DNA of 64,000 nucleotides from the NCBI GenBank assembly GCA_030710605.1, contig CP092874.1, forward strand, positions 19,315,205-19,379,204. The letters are read 5' to 3'. This DNA is from Cordylochernes scorpioides (lineage: Eukaryota; Arthropoda; Arachnida; Pseudoscorpiones; Chernetidae). Both the position numbers and the translations under genes were made by a program. Positions 45,047 through 54,943 of the stretch are shown here, piece by piece. The stretch's first letter is position 1, and the number at the start of each line of letters is the position of its first letter. A model generated the notes under the pieces. The model saw only the letters and a list, made by a program, of their open reading frames with translations, did not search any database and had not been told where the DNA came from.

Positions 45047-48000
45047 CTTCCCCCTCTCCAGAGGTCGTCACGTCCTCGTGATTGACCTCATCAATTCTTT
45101 CAAAATAGGGTTTGATTCTTGAGATATGGACAATCAATGGGTCTTGGCCAGGATTATCTTTTGGTTCAATTAAGTAATTTACGTTGGACAGCTTCTTTAA
45201 TATTTTATATGGGCCAAAATATTTTCTCAGTAATTTCTCACACTTTCCTATTTTCCTAATTGGTGTCCAAACTGCTACTAATTCTCCTGGTTCGTAGCTT
45301 CTTTCCATGTGTTTCTTGTCATAGTTCTTTTTCATTCTTTCTTGAGTCTTTATTGTGTTGTTAATAACTAATTTTCTTGTTCTGTTTATTTTGTCTAAGT
45401 GATGTTTTATGTATTCATCATAATCATCCTTGTCAATGTCCACCGAGATATTCCTGTCGTCCAAAAGAGACGTGGGTTCTCTTCCAAACATCAGGAAAAA
45501 GGGAGAATATCCTGTGGTTTCCTGAATTGTAGTATTGTAAGCGTGAGTGATGAATGGGAGTATTTCGTCCCAATTCTTCTGATCAGTGTTCACATACATA
45601 CTGAGCATATTGATCAATGTTCTATTTAACCGCTCTGTCAATCCATTAGTCTGGGGATGATAGCTCGTTGTGAAGCAATGTTTAATCTTGCACGTTTTCA
45701 TCACCTCTTTCATTAAATTACTGGTAAATTGAGAGCCTCTGTCACTAATAAGATATTGTGGGGCTCCGTGCCGGAGAAAAATATCCTCTACTAGAAATTT
45801 TGAAACTTCTTTCACTGTTGCTTCCGAGACTGCTTTTGTTTCTGCATATCTAGTGTAGTAGTCCGTCAGCACGATTATCCATTTTTTCCTGTTTTTCGTA
45901 GATGGCAATGGACCAACAAAGTCAATTCCAATTCTTTCGAAAGGAAAGTTGGCTGGGGGAATGGGCTGTAGTAGTCCAGAAGGTAATTGGTTTGAGCCTT
46001 TTCTACTTTGGCAAAGATGACACGTCTTAACGAACTCTGAGACATCCTTTAGCATGGATGGCCAAAAGTATTTACTCTTTATTCGGTACATGGTTCTGGC
46101 GACACCCAGATGGCCATTCGACATATGATTGTGATATTCTTTCATAATGCCTCTCTTTTTCTTCTCTGGTACCACAAGCAACCACGCCCTGCCTTCAGGG
46201 TTCGGGTTCTTCTTAAAGAGGCATCCATCTTCTACTTTAAAGTTTTGCGCAATTGATCGCCTGCTTCCATTAAGGTTTTTCTTAACACTTTCGATAAACT
46301 TATCCTCTTCGTCTGTTATTTGATTTAAAAATAGCCTTTCAAAATCCTCATCCCAATCAGTTTCTGGTAAGGGTCCCCTAGATAAGCCATCGGCGTCCAG
46401 ATGTTTCTTTCCTGATTTATGTATTATATCGAAGTCATATTCTTGAATTTTCAATGCCCATCTTGCCAATCGACCTGTTGGATCCTTCAAGTTTTTGAGC
46501 CAGCATAAGGCGTGGTGGTCTGTTACTATTTTAAAGTGTCTTCCATAAAGGTAGGGTCGTAATTTTGACATTGACCAGACAACGGCCAGACATTCTTTTT
46601 CAGTGGTTGAATAATTTTGCTCCGCTTTACTTAGGGTACGACTCAAATATGAGATCACCTTCTCTTCACCACCGATGTCTTGGACAAGTGTTGCACCTAT
46701 GCCGATGTTGGACGCATCAGTATGAACATAAGTAGGTGCATTTGGATTGAAGTGACCTAAAATTGGTGGACTTAATAGTGCTGTTTTTAGGGTTTGAAAC
46801 GCTTCCTCTTGTCTTTCTGTCCAGATAAATGATACACTTTTTTTTATAAGGTTGGTCAAAGGGTCAGCAATTTTTGAGAAGTCTTTGATAAATTTTCTAT
46901 AATATGAACACATTCCCAAAAAGGATTGTACTTCTTTGACCTTTTTGGGCCGAGGGAAATTTCTGACAGCTTTGATGTTATGTTCCGCGGGTTTTATACC
47001 ATGTTTGCTCGTTATATAGCCGAGAATCTCCAATTCTTCAAAAGCAAATCGGCATTTTTTGTCGTTTAACCTTAAATTAGATTCACGAAAACATCTAAAA
47101 ACAGCTTCAAGTCTTTTGAGGTGCGTTGGAAAATCCGGGCTATATATGATAACATCATCCAGATAACACAAACAAATTTGCCATCTCAGATTTCCAAGCA
47201 TATTCTCCATATTTCTCTCAAAGGTAGCAGGCGCGTTACAAAGTCCAAAAGGCATCACGTTGAATTCATATAATCCATGTGCTGTAGTGAAAGCTGTTTT
47301 CTCTTTGTCTCTTTCTTCGACTTCAACTTGCCAATATCCAGATCTCAGGTCTATTGCTGAGAAGTGTGTAGATCCTTGGAGAGTATCCATAACTTCGTCT
47401 ATTCTAGGGATCGGATAGACATCTTTTACTGTCACATTATTCAGTTTTCTGTAGTCCACACAAAATCTGTATTTACCATCTCGCTTCTTGACCAATATTA
47501 CTGGAAAAGACCAGGGGCTAGAAGATGGCCTAATTATGCCTTCTGTAAGCATCTCGTCAATTTGCTCTTTTATAATATCTCGTTCTTTAGCACTTACCCG
47601 GTAAGGCTTGTGTTTAATTGGCTTCGCGTCTTCTGTGTCTATCCGATGTTTTGCCAAATTGGTTCTCCCTAATCTCGACGAAAAAAGATCTCCATACCTT
47701 TCTAAAACTTGTTTTAACTCCTTCTGTTCCTTTGGTGAAAGATTTTCGTTTATTTGGAATCTAGGTTCTTTGTTCTCTTCTACCTCTCTTTCTCGACTCA
47801 CATTTATTTTCGCTGGACTACTTCCAAAAGCCAATGTTTGGTTTTTCATTATTTTTAACGGTCGAGGATACGGATTAGTTATCCAGATGTGTGTTTCCCT
47901 ATTTATAACATTGATCAAGCTTCTTGCTAGACGAAGTCCATTTGTTTGAAACATTTTGCTGCTCTCCTCGATAATATATTCTCCATCCTCTGTTTCTACC

Positions 48001-48437
48001 AATGCCTTGATCAATTTCATGGAACATTCCGGTACAATGGAATCCTTGGCACTCTTTATTTTCAACATTTCAAAATTGATTTCGTCATGATTATTCGTCA
48101 AATCGTATTTGATAGTTTCTTGCTTACAATCTATTTTTGCGTTCATTTTCTTAAGGAAATCTCTCCCAAGAATTAATGTCCGTAAATGCGTTTTCAATAT
48201 CACAAAGTTGTGTGATAATGTTTCGTCATCAATTTTTATATTTAAAAATATACTTCCTACCATGTCCAATTTTTTTCCATCGGGTCCTGCACAAATTTTT
48301 GCGAGTTTACTTATACCATGGCCTGTATCGAGGGCCGTTCTGAGGTCGACCACTGAGAGGTCAGCACCTGTATCAACCAAAGCTTCAAAAGTCCCTATCT
48401 TGTCCACGTTAATTTTTAATTTGTATTTAGGGTCCAA
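45030..48437 (-). CDS. pol: Gypsy-2 Pol polyprotein
   Basis: 1135 residues, uninterrupted. Protease ALVDTGADLSVVD (catalytic D at about residue 22). Reverse transcriptase RKRDGKYRFCVDYRKLN-type core, with LCYLDDVIIYS (YLDD at about 425). RNase H with HTDASNIGIGATLV and TEKECLAVVWSMSKLRPYLY. Integrase with HLGVARTMYRI ... CHLCQSRK, the core IGIDFVGPLP, LISDRGSQFTS and GLTERLNRTL, and a carboxy-terminal GPY/F motif (YFGPYKILKKL). It lies in the -1 frame relative to gag. The Met at 48437 is only the first ATG; the protein is probably made as a Gag-Pol fusion by -1 frameshifting. The last codons run through the polypurine tract into the 3' LTR. Confidence 0.95.
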   Translation of the reverse strand: MDPKYKLKINVDKIGTFEALVDTGADLSVVDLRTALDTGHGISKLAKICAGPDGKKLDMVGSIFLNIKIDDETLSHNFVILKTHLRTLILGRDFLKKMNAKIDCKQETIKYDLTNNHDEINFEMLKIKSAKDSIVPECSMKLIKALVETEDGEYIIEESSKMFQTNGLRLARSLINVINRETHIWITNPYPRPLKIMKNQTLAFGSSPAKINVSREREVEENKEPRFQINENLSPKEQKELKQVLERYGDLFSSRLGRTNLAKHRIDTEDAKPIKHKPYRVSAKERDIIKEQIDEMLTEGIIRPSSSPWSFPVILVKKRDGKYRFCVDYRKLNNVTVKDVYPIPRIDEVMDTLQGSTHFSAIDLRSGYWQVEVEERDKEKTAFTTAHGLYEFNVMPFGLCNAPATFERNMENMLGNLRWQICLCYLDDVIIYSPDFPTHLKRLEAVFRCFRESNLRLNDKKCRFAFEELEILGYITSKHGIKPAEHNIKAVRNFPRPKKVKEVQSFLGMCSYYRKFIKDFSKIADPLTNLIKKSVSFIWTERQEEAFQTLKTALLSPPILGHFNPNAPTYVHTDASNIGIGATLVQDIGGEEKVISYLSRTLSKAEQNYSTTEKECLAVVWSMSKLRPYLYGRHFKIVTDHHALCWLKNLKDPTGRLARWALKIQEYDFDIIHKSGKKHLDADGLSRGPLPETDWDEDFERLFLNQITDEEDKFIESVKKNLNGSRRSIAQNFKVEDGCLFKKNPNPEGRAWLLVVPEKKKRGIMKEYHNHMSNGHLGVARTMYRIKSKYFWPSMLKDVSEFVKTCHLCQSRKGSNQLPSGLLQPIPPANFPFERIGIDFVGPLPSTKNRKKWIIVLTDYYTRYAETKAVSEATVKEVSKFLVEDIFLRHGAPQYLISDRGSQFTSNLMKEVMKTCKIKHCFTTSYHPQTNGLTERLNRTLINMLSMYVNTDQKNWDEILPFITHAYNTTIQETTGYSPFFLMFGREPTSLLDDRNISVDIDKDDYDEYIKHHLDKINRTRKLVINNTIKTQERMKKNYDKKHMERSYEPGELVAVWTPIRKIGKCEKLLRKYFGPYKILKKLSNVNYLIEPKDNPGQDPLIVHISRIKPYFERIDEVNHEDVTTSGEGEVLHHD

Positions 48438-48493
48438 CTTCTTGATTCCGTTTATGGTCGACTTGCTTTGATTGACAGATTCAGGCGCGACGC

Positions 48494-49657
48494 TTAGTTT
48501 AAATCTTCCAACACGGAATATCTATTCCGGGTAGGAATATTTGTCTGCGTGTTATGACATACATCGGCATAAAGCCGAGGTCCTGATTTCTCTGATATTT
48601 CATTCATTTGGCATTTCTCTTCGACCTTCTCTTGGGTATCTGCTGGATCCTCTTCTAAGATTCTTATAAACTTGACCCTACAATAACGGGCCACGTGCCC
48701 TGGCTTGTTACATTTAAAGCAGATTGGTCTCCCGTCTTCTGTCCTATTCCTAATTGAATTTGGATTCTTATTGTATGTTTTACTTGGGTAGACCGGTTTT
48801 GGCTCAGGATTAGGAGTGTAAGATCGTCTAGGGGCAGATACCTGGGGCAGAGGTTTGTCCTGGTAGTACCTCGGAGTGGGGGCCTGGGGCTTGGAGGTGT
48901 TCTGGTAGTACCTCGGAGCGGGGGCCTGGGGCTTGGAGGTGTTCTGATATGGTCTTCTGAACGACGTAGCATTCTTCCATTGCTCTTGATGATGGGGACG
49001 AGGAGAGCGTGGTCCATTATATAGAGCTTTTGATTTTTCTGCACGTTCTTGGTAATTCTTTTCGAACAAATCCAGCTTCTTACAAATTTCTAGGAGTTCA
49101 TTGGTATTTTTAGGAGGGTTTAGGTGAAGGGCAAAAGAGTATTCTTTCTTTAACCCTCCAATAACCCAGTTTATTTTAGTCTTTTCTTCCATTTGGGGGT
49201 CGACCTTGTTGCACAGTACAAGGATATCCTCTGCGAACCTGATTGCAGGTTCATTCCACTGTTGCATCCTGTTTAGTTTCATCTTAATTTCTTCTTTGTT
49301 GGCGTCTGAGGCAAAATCCTCAATTAGGCGGCTCTTGAAATTTTCCCAGCTGGTGAAACTTATCTTGTGTAGGTTCAGCCAGGTTTTGGCGCTACCAATC
49401 ATATTCATGGCAGCATAACGAGAGATAATGTAGTCTGCCCAATGGTACAGGAAGCCAATTTCTTCAAGAGATTCAATCCATGGGCGAGGGTCTTCCGTTC
49501 CATCATACTTGGGGATGTCGATGTTGGGATTCAGGACAACTGGGTCGGAACTAGCATCTCTACCAATTGTTGCACCAGGTTGCGGCTTGGCAGACTCTTC
49601 AGCCTTGATTCTCTCCTGTGCTGGGTCTTGCATCTTACCAGAGCGTGTTTCAACCAT
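48494..49657 (-). CDS. gag: Gypsy-2 Gag, start inside the 5' LTR
   Basis: 387 residues starting MVETRSGKMQD at 49657, about 90 bp before the inner edge of the 5' LTR, so the first 30 residues are LTR-encoded and the primer-binding site is within the coding sequence. Capsid-like region about residues 45-200 (YDGTEDPRPWIESLEE, WLNLHKISFTSWENFKSRLI). A duplicated proline-rich repeat (NTSKPQAPAPRYYQ and variants) lies at about 228-265, and one zinc knuckle, CFKCNKPGHVARYC, at about 311-324. A TATA-like tatataa lies only about 15 bp upstream of the first ATG, so the second Met (49633) could be the real start if that box is used. Confidence 0.9.
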   Translation of the reverse strand: MVETRSGKMQDPAQERIKAEESAKPQPGATIGRDASSDPVVLNPNIDIPKYDGTEDPRPWIESLEEIGFLYHWADYIISRYAAMNMIGSAKTWLNLHKISFTSWENFKSRLIEDFASDANKEEIKMKLNRMQQWNEPAIRFAEDILVLCNKVDPQMEEKTKINWVIGGLKKEYSFALHLNPPKNTNELLEICKKLDLFEKNYQERAEKSKALYNGPRSPRPHHQEQWKNATSFRRPYQNTSKPQAPAPRYYQNTSKPQAPTPRYYQDKPLPQVSAPRRSYTPNPEPKPVYPSKTYNKNPNSIRNRTEDGRPICFKCNKPGHVARYCRVKFIRILEEDPADTQEKVEEKCQMNEISEKSGPRLYADVCHNTQTNIPTRNRYSVLEDLN

Positions 49658-49904
49658 CCTACAAATTTATATAAGGGAATAATGAGATAAGTCTACTTTA
49701 AGTAACCTCCAGAATGCTTTATTTATTTTCTCACATCAAAGAGAGCAGTGAAGTCACAGTGTACCTAAATACAAATGATGATAATCTAATCTGTTTTAAA
49801 TAAATATCATAGAATATTTTATATAAAAATAAATAAATATATAATTTAAATTTCAAATATATTAAAAATAATATAAGAAATACGCCATTAATCATGATGT
49901 AACA
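49568..49904 (-). repeat. 5' LTR of Gypsy-2
   Basis: 337 bp matching 44710-45046. It includes the gag start codon and a TATA-like box at about 49670-49676 (minus strand). Confidence 0.93.
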
Positions 49905-50240
49905 ATATATTTATATGATAATTTAAACCAACAACCCCATATTGTATATAACATAACAAGATTTTCATGTTGTATAATAGAAACACATCTGTAAATGATT
50001 ATATGCATGATTGACATGTGTCATTACATCATCATATGTATTGTAATTTGTACAAACTGAGGATAAATAAATGAAACTCTGCAATAGATTAAGAATTGAG
50101 CTGAAGCAAGAGATAGAAGTCATAACGTCTAAAATCGAGCATATAGCAGTCCCAAAACAAGGTCTAAAGATGGAAACTGCCACGGCACCAGTGTCCAATT
50201 TCACCAGACGATCCACGCCCCTGTCGCATATGCTGTAATG
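49905..50240. other. AT-rich flank, no feature accepted
   Basis: A 92-codon minus frame at 49965-50243 has no motif. Confidence 0.4.
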
Positions 50241-50311
50241 CAATACTTCTTTTCTCGGAAAAGATATATAAGGCCCCCCCCGTCTTAGCCAAAAATACAG
50301 TCACTTGATAG

Positions 50312-50675
50312 TCAGTTCACCATCAGCGCAAGCCCTCGTCGGTTGTACCCCAGGCCCACCTCATCCACCATGTAGTCAGTAAGAACTCTTCTATCTCCAT
50401 CTTTCGCTCCTAGCTCAACTTTTATCTGTTCACGGAACTTTCTTAGTGCAACTGTGTCTTCGTTTTTTGTATGGACATTCCCAAGCTTTCCACTCTGCCT
50501 CGACCACGACTGCCTGTACTTTGTGAGAACTGTTAAAGGTCTTCCAAGGTGCAGAGAGGTACTGGAAAACTCCACATCCTGACTGTTCCTCTCGGTCAAC
50601 ACAGTATAGCGAGAGTTGACAGGGACTCACACCATAGTTTAAGTCGACTGGATACCTCATCACAGTTTTAGTCAA
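50312..50675 (-). pseudogene. unidentified coding-like fragment
   Basis: Composition here is closer to coding than its surroundings, with two overlapping minus-strand frames: 50430-50675 (MRYPVDLNYGVSPCQLSLYC, VEAEWKAWECPYKK) and 50312-50602 (LRKFREQIKVELGAKDGD, TDYMVDEVGLGYNRRG). Reading the first frame and then the second after about 50480 would give a longer continuous product, which suggests one frameshifted gene or exon. I do not recognise the family. It could be the relic of a transposon-encoded or host protein. No splice signals were assigned. Confidence 0.35.
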
Positions 50676-50924
50676 CAGGACTTCACCACATTTATATATT
50701 AAAAGTTAATTGACGACTTCAAACGAAGTTTTACATTTCAGTTGAAATGTCTTAGGAATCCTGCGTGTGATGGGCGGATGTTTTGGAGAACTATATTTAA
50801 AATGTTTTATACAATTCTTAAAGCTTATACCTGTCAATTCATCAAGAAACTTAACCAAGAATGTCTTCCTAGGGCTATAAACACAGAATATCCCAATATC
50901 ATATTAGATGGATGCATGTAATAT

Positions 50925-51010
50925 CCCAGCGGTCTGGTGGATTACATTGACGAAACCATTGGAAGGGTTCCCCACCGATGAGCCAGGCCATTCCAATATG
51001 TTTATCATCG
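50925..51010. repeat. repeat W core fragment
   Basis: Contains cagcggtctggtggattaca, cgaaaccattggaagggttc and gatgagccaggcc. Confidence 0.5.
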
Positions 51011-51069
51011 TAAAAAGTGCATTAAGATGAAGTTTTAGCTTTATCATTTTCTTATAATAAAGGTAATAT

Positions 51070-51360
51070 ATCACACACACAAAGTTTTATTAAGACCATC
51101 AGTCTTATACAGATTCATCACAGGAAGAAAGGAAGCATAGATGGAGCTCCTATACACCAGACAGCGTAGCACCCAACAACAGCCTCCTGGTCCGACGCAT
51201 GTCCAGTGGCCACACCGTACATACGTCATGGTTAGCGTATCACTGAACAGGCTAGTGTGGAATCAGCTGTCTTCTAGTCTTCACTTTCCTCATCCAAATG
51301 GACCACGACATTCGGCGATTCAATTAATCTCCTCCGAACGGTGACTGCGGCCTTGTAGAA
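51070..51360 (-). repeat. LINE 3' end with (CA)n edge
   Basis: After (CA)n, aaagttttattaagaccatc and cttatacagattcatcacag parallel the 3' end at 43310 (gcctttatttagggtcactg). It is probably a related LINE tail in minus orientation. The frame 51141-51344 is unsupported. Confidence 0.45.
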
Positions 51361-51498
51361 TTTATATAAACCAAAAAAGAAGACCTAAAGGTAATATATC
51401 AATTTACGTAAAATGTTAAATTCAGCCAAGGCTGTGTGTCGAATTGAAGTTTGACTAGAGCATTGTCCATCTTGGAGAAAATTATAGATTGCTAACAT

Positions 51499-51717
51499 AT
51501 ACACTCATGAACAAGACTTACGGAATTGGAAAGTCTTTCATGTCGCCGGTCGTCTGCTTTTTTTTTTTTTTAATGAGACAGAGGCAATTTTGTTCACACT
51601 TGGTTATCTCGTGTGTCTTCAATAAAGGTCACTGTAATATCTTTCAGAGTTATTGTTTGAATCCTGATATACATGGTAAAAGGTACAACTTCCTTAAAGT
51701 TTTGTCCATGAGTGTAT
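51499..51717 (-). mobile_element. single-unit copy of the inverted-repeat transposon
   Basis: Ends tacactcatgaacaagactt and gttttgtccatgagtgta, with interior landmarks gtcgccggtcgtctgc and atctttcagagttattg. It is flanked by TA. About 219 bp, opposite in orientation to 32296-32515. Confidence 0.8.
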
Positions 51718-52416
51718 ATAAAAAGTTTTTTTATTTTTTTATTTTGGATGTGCGTATTATTATAATGTTTTTCAATTGATGCCCTACACTTTCTCTTTCA
51801 CTTCTTTTTTAAAGTCAATATTGTTTATAAAAATTTAATATATAATTAAAAGGTATCTTTAATTTCTCTTTATACTTCGTGGTATGATACAAAATAAAAT
51901 AAAGACTATTATTTAAACATTTGATTTAGATTTTTTTAAGGGATTAAAAATCCAATTCCCCTTTTTTTTATTATTATTTTTTAAAGTTTGTTTTGAAACC
52001 TGAACAAATAGCCTCTATATCTCGAAAATAAGTAATTAACTTTTTAATTATCTATGACTCTATTTACATATCCCATTTAAATATCTATTTTCTATCCATC
52101 ACACCGATACATTTACATAAATAATGTTTTCTATTCCATTTTACAAGTCATCAAGGCAACGCTAAAGTTTTGCTGGTTCTTTTTTACATCCTCTCTTTCT
52201 TACTTGTGTTGGAAAAATTAAATAAAAAACAAATTGGAAACAATTCTAACCTTTAATAAAATGTTGGTTTGACCTTTTCTAACACTTTTCAATTTTATAT
52301 TACAACTCCCGTAATATACTGATTCCTTATTATCTTTTTTTTTTTTTTAGAATTATCTATACTATATATATGTGTGGTTTTTGAAAATAGAGCAATTCAT
52401 AAATAAATCTTTAATT
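51718..52416. other. AT-rich DNA, no feature recognised
   Basis: No frame or repeat end stands out. Confidence 0.45.
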
Positions 52417-52590
52417 AAAAAAGACATATATTGGATCAAAATATAATTTATTTTACCAATATTTCAGTTGGCTGAACGCCCTTGATATATAACACCATAA
52501 TGTTATAATACCTTGATAAAGGTTGGCGTTCAGCTAACTGAAGTATTGGTAAAATAAATGATATTTTGATCCAATATATGTCTTTTTAAA
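52417..52590. repeat. palindromic Penelope-type terminus
   Basis: Two inverted copies of the 33640/42735 sequence meet at a short centre (cttgatatataacaccataatg): gacatatattggatcaaaat faces its complement at 52556-52585. Arms are about 75 bp. Confidence 0.65.
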
Positions 52591-52669
52591 TTAAATATGC
52601 ATGTGTGTGTGTTATATACAAATTATTTGATTTAAAATTATATTGTTTTATAATACAAAACTACTCTGT

Positions 52670-52925
52670 AAGGTTGACCGCCAGACGTTGCGGCTTTCCC
52701 TATATAAACCTATTAGTTGTTGTTTCCCGTTGGCCGTCTCAAATATTTCTGTAGATATGTAAATAAGTCTTTTATTTTTTTTTCATTCTTCTCGCCTTAA
52801 GTAAGGTAATACTTCCTCAAATTATGTATTCAATATCTCTTTAGCACAATTAAAGCTAATTCTGATCTAAATTATTTTTATCATTCTGTTCACGACTGCA
52901 TTTCAATATCTCAATAATATTCCAA
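52670..52925 (-). repeat. dispersed repeat X, copy 4
   Basis: Reverse complement of the X consensus (gttgttgtttcccgttggcc, cgccttaagtaaggtaatac, cacgactgcatttcaata), lacking the AT-rich end. Confidence 0.6.
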
Positions 52926-52959
52926 AATCACCAGAAATAGTTTTTGTAATATATATATA

Positions 52960-53252
52960 TGTAGTACAGGCCATGATAATCATGGTGGTTGGAAGTTAGC
53001 GATTGATAATTTACTGTAAGTACATCACGTGTCTACATATGTTAGAAAGCAGTTCGACTTTTGCGATTTGAAAATGTGCCAGAGCCCCATTTGGTTACTT
53101 GTTTGGTTACTCAATGGTGGGGTTAGACTTTTTCAATAATTAGGGGCCATTGAAGCAACTTTTTTTTTTTTCAGAAAAAAGTGTCCAATGCGGGATTTGA
53201 ACCCGCGTCGTGGTTGTCGAAAATCGACAGTTTATACCAATCTTCCACCGAC
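52960..53252 (-). mobile_element. tRNA-derived SINE
   Basis: Nearly full length. On the minus strand a tRNA-like head (B-box-like gggttcaaatcccgc, complement at about 53194-53208) lies at 53182-53252, followed by the TTTCTGA/T-rich linker and the body (tgtaagtacatcacgtgtct, gccatgataatcatgg). Tail sequence is lost. Confidence 0.75.
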
Positions 53253-53442
53253 CTTCCAGTTTTTTCTTAACTTTACATATTTAACTTGAAAGAGAACTAT
53301 CACAAATTGTAGATATTGCTTTATCCTCTCTCTCTCTCTATATTATATTTATACATCGTTGGATATATATAGAATTGAAGAAATACACTCATGGACAAAA
53401 CTTGAGGAAGTTGTACCTTTTACCATGTATATCGGGACAATA

Positions 53443-53684
53443 AAGCAGAGCGCCATCTAGTTGAACAGAAATCAACTAAACATTGATTTAGCCTGTTCCC
53501 TGATATTTGGCCAACCCAGTATTTTGATAAATCAAGAAAAGCCATCCACGAACGCGTTTCGCGCTGTTGGCGCTCGTCAGCGTGGAATAGGCTGTACCTC
53601 TGCGACCAAAAAGATTTTTTGCTCCCAGAGGCTTCTTGAGAAACCAAGAAATGGGTATTTAAGGCCAAACTTGCTTCTATATCC
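53443..53684 (-). mobile_element. hammerhead element, family B, single partial unit
   Basis: From the left: agcgccatctagttgaacag, ggccaacccagtattttgat, agaaaagcc, the ribozyme (53545-53586), cctctgcgaccaaaaag and ccaagaaatgggtatttaag. It lacks the long direct repeats and is nested inside the older transposon. Confidence 0.75.
53545..53586 (-). ncRNA. type I hammerhead ribozyme, family B
   Basis: The minus-strand sequence appears the same as the copy at 38276-38317: stem I tccacg/cgtgga (6 bp), CTGACGA, stem II gcgc/gcgc with caaca, GAAA, two-pair stem III, predicted cleavage after GTT. All core elements are intact. Confidence 0.85.
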
Positions 53685-53970
53685 TTAAAAAAAACGGACG
53701 ACCGGTGATATCAAAGACTTTCCATTTCCATAAGTTTTGTCCGTAAGTTTATATATAATTTTTATATTTGTGTGTCAAATTATCTTTCAATGCTACAAAA
53801 AAGGATATTTCGGAGAGAGAGAAAGAGAATCTCTATGTAATTACAAATTGAATCGATTTTCTCCGAAAGCTCTATCTTTTTTTCAGAACATTGAAATACG
53901 CGCACATTTGGCATACACAAAGGTAAGAGTATATGGTCATCTTGTTGTTAGTGTCCATCAAGTTCGAATT

Positions 53971-54737
53971 TTGGTGACTATATGGTGACAAATATTCTCC
54001 AATTTGATCTGTTAGTGACCATCACTCTCATCTAGTGACCTTCTGGTAGCTTTCTTGACCTCTTCTAGCCAGCTTATTGCAGGTCTTCCTCTCTTCCTTT
54101 GGTGACTATATGGTGACAAATATTCTCCAATTTGATCTTTTAGTGACCATCACTCTCATCTAGTGACCTTCTGGTAACTTTCTTGACCTCTTCTAGCCAG
54201 CTCATTGCAGGTCTTCCTCTCTTCCTTTGGTGACTATATGGTGACAAATATTCTCCAATTTGATCTGTTAGTGACCATTACTCTCATCTAGTGACCTTCT
54301 GGTAACTTTCTTGACCTCTTCTAGCCAGCTTATTGCAGGTCTTCCTCTCTTCCTTTGGTGACTATATGGTGACAAATATTCTCCAATTTGATCTGTTAGT
54401 GACCATTACTCTCATCTAGTGACCTTCTGGTAACTTTCTTGACCTCTTCTAGCCAGCTCATTGCAGGTCTTCCTCTCTTCCTTTGGTGACTATATGGTGA
54501 CAAATATTCTCCAATTTGATCTTTTAGTGACCATTACTCTCATCTAGTGACCTTCTGGTAGCTTTCTTGACCCCTTCTAGCCAGCTTATTGCAGGTCTTT
54601 CTCTTTCCTTTGGTGACTATAGGGTGACAAATATTCTCCAATTTAATCTGTTAGTGACCATCACTCTCATCTAGTGACCTTCTGGTAACTTTCTTGACCC
54701 CTTCTAGCCAGCTTATTGCAGGTCTTTCTCTCTTCTC
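53971..54737 (-). repeat. 128-bp satellite derived from a LINE coding end (6 units)
   Basis: Units start at 53971, 54099, 54227, 54355, 54483 and 54610 (period 128, last step 127). On the minus strand a unit encodes KRGRPAISWLEEVKKATRRS and, after a shift, RSNWRIFVTI and a stop. That is the typical carboxy-terminal sequence (GRP..W..DV...W) of LINE reverse-transcriptase proteins. Copies differ at a few positions (for example gacctcttc / gaccccttc). Confidence 0.8.
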
Positions 54738-54940
54738 CTTCTACCTACAATTTAAAAAAGTGTATTTACATCTTAATTTATATATCAAACAATATTTTAA
54801 AAAACATTTTCGGCTTAAAACACTTGAAAAACATATTTTTATGTATCAAATGAAGAACCTCTCCCTTTATTTGCACATCAAAACAATTCACTGTGTGCAA
54901 CAATAACGATACCCCAGTAGAATACTTCACTAGTTTTTTT
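54738..54940. other. unique stretch
   Basis: Crossed by a 70-codon frame (54694-54906) starting in the satellite, with no motif. Confidence 0.35.
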
Positions 54941-54943
54941 TTT

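Larger units (their letters stand above)
44710..49904 (-). mobile_element. Gypsy-2, Ty3/gypsy retrotransposon, apparently intact (5.2 kb)
   Basis: Two 337-bp LTRs (44710-45046 and 49568-49904) look identical by eye. On the minus strand they run TGTTAC ... GCAACA. The flanking atat on both sides fits a short target duplication. A polypurine tract (ggagagggggaag, 45059-45047) precedes the 3' LTR, and a candidate primer site (tggtagagatgctag) begins two bases after the 5' LTR. Both gag and pol are open over full length. Unusually, gag starts inside the 5' LTR and pol ends inside the 3' LTR. This is the best candidate for a currently mobile element in the window. Confidence 0.95.
53394..53751 (+). 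mobile_element. inverted-repeat transposon split by a hammerhead element
   Basis: Left part 53394-53442 (tacactcatggacaaaactt ... tatcgggacaataa) and right part from about 53685 (acggacgaccggtgatatca ... agttttgtccgtaag) belong to one copy. The insert between them is the hammerhead element. Confidence 0.75.
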
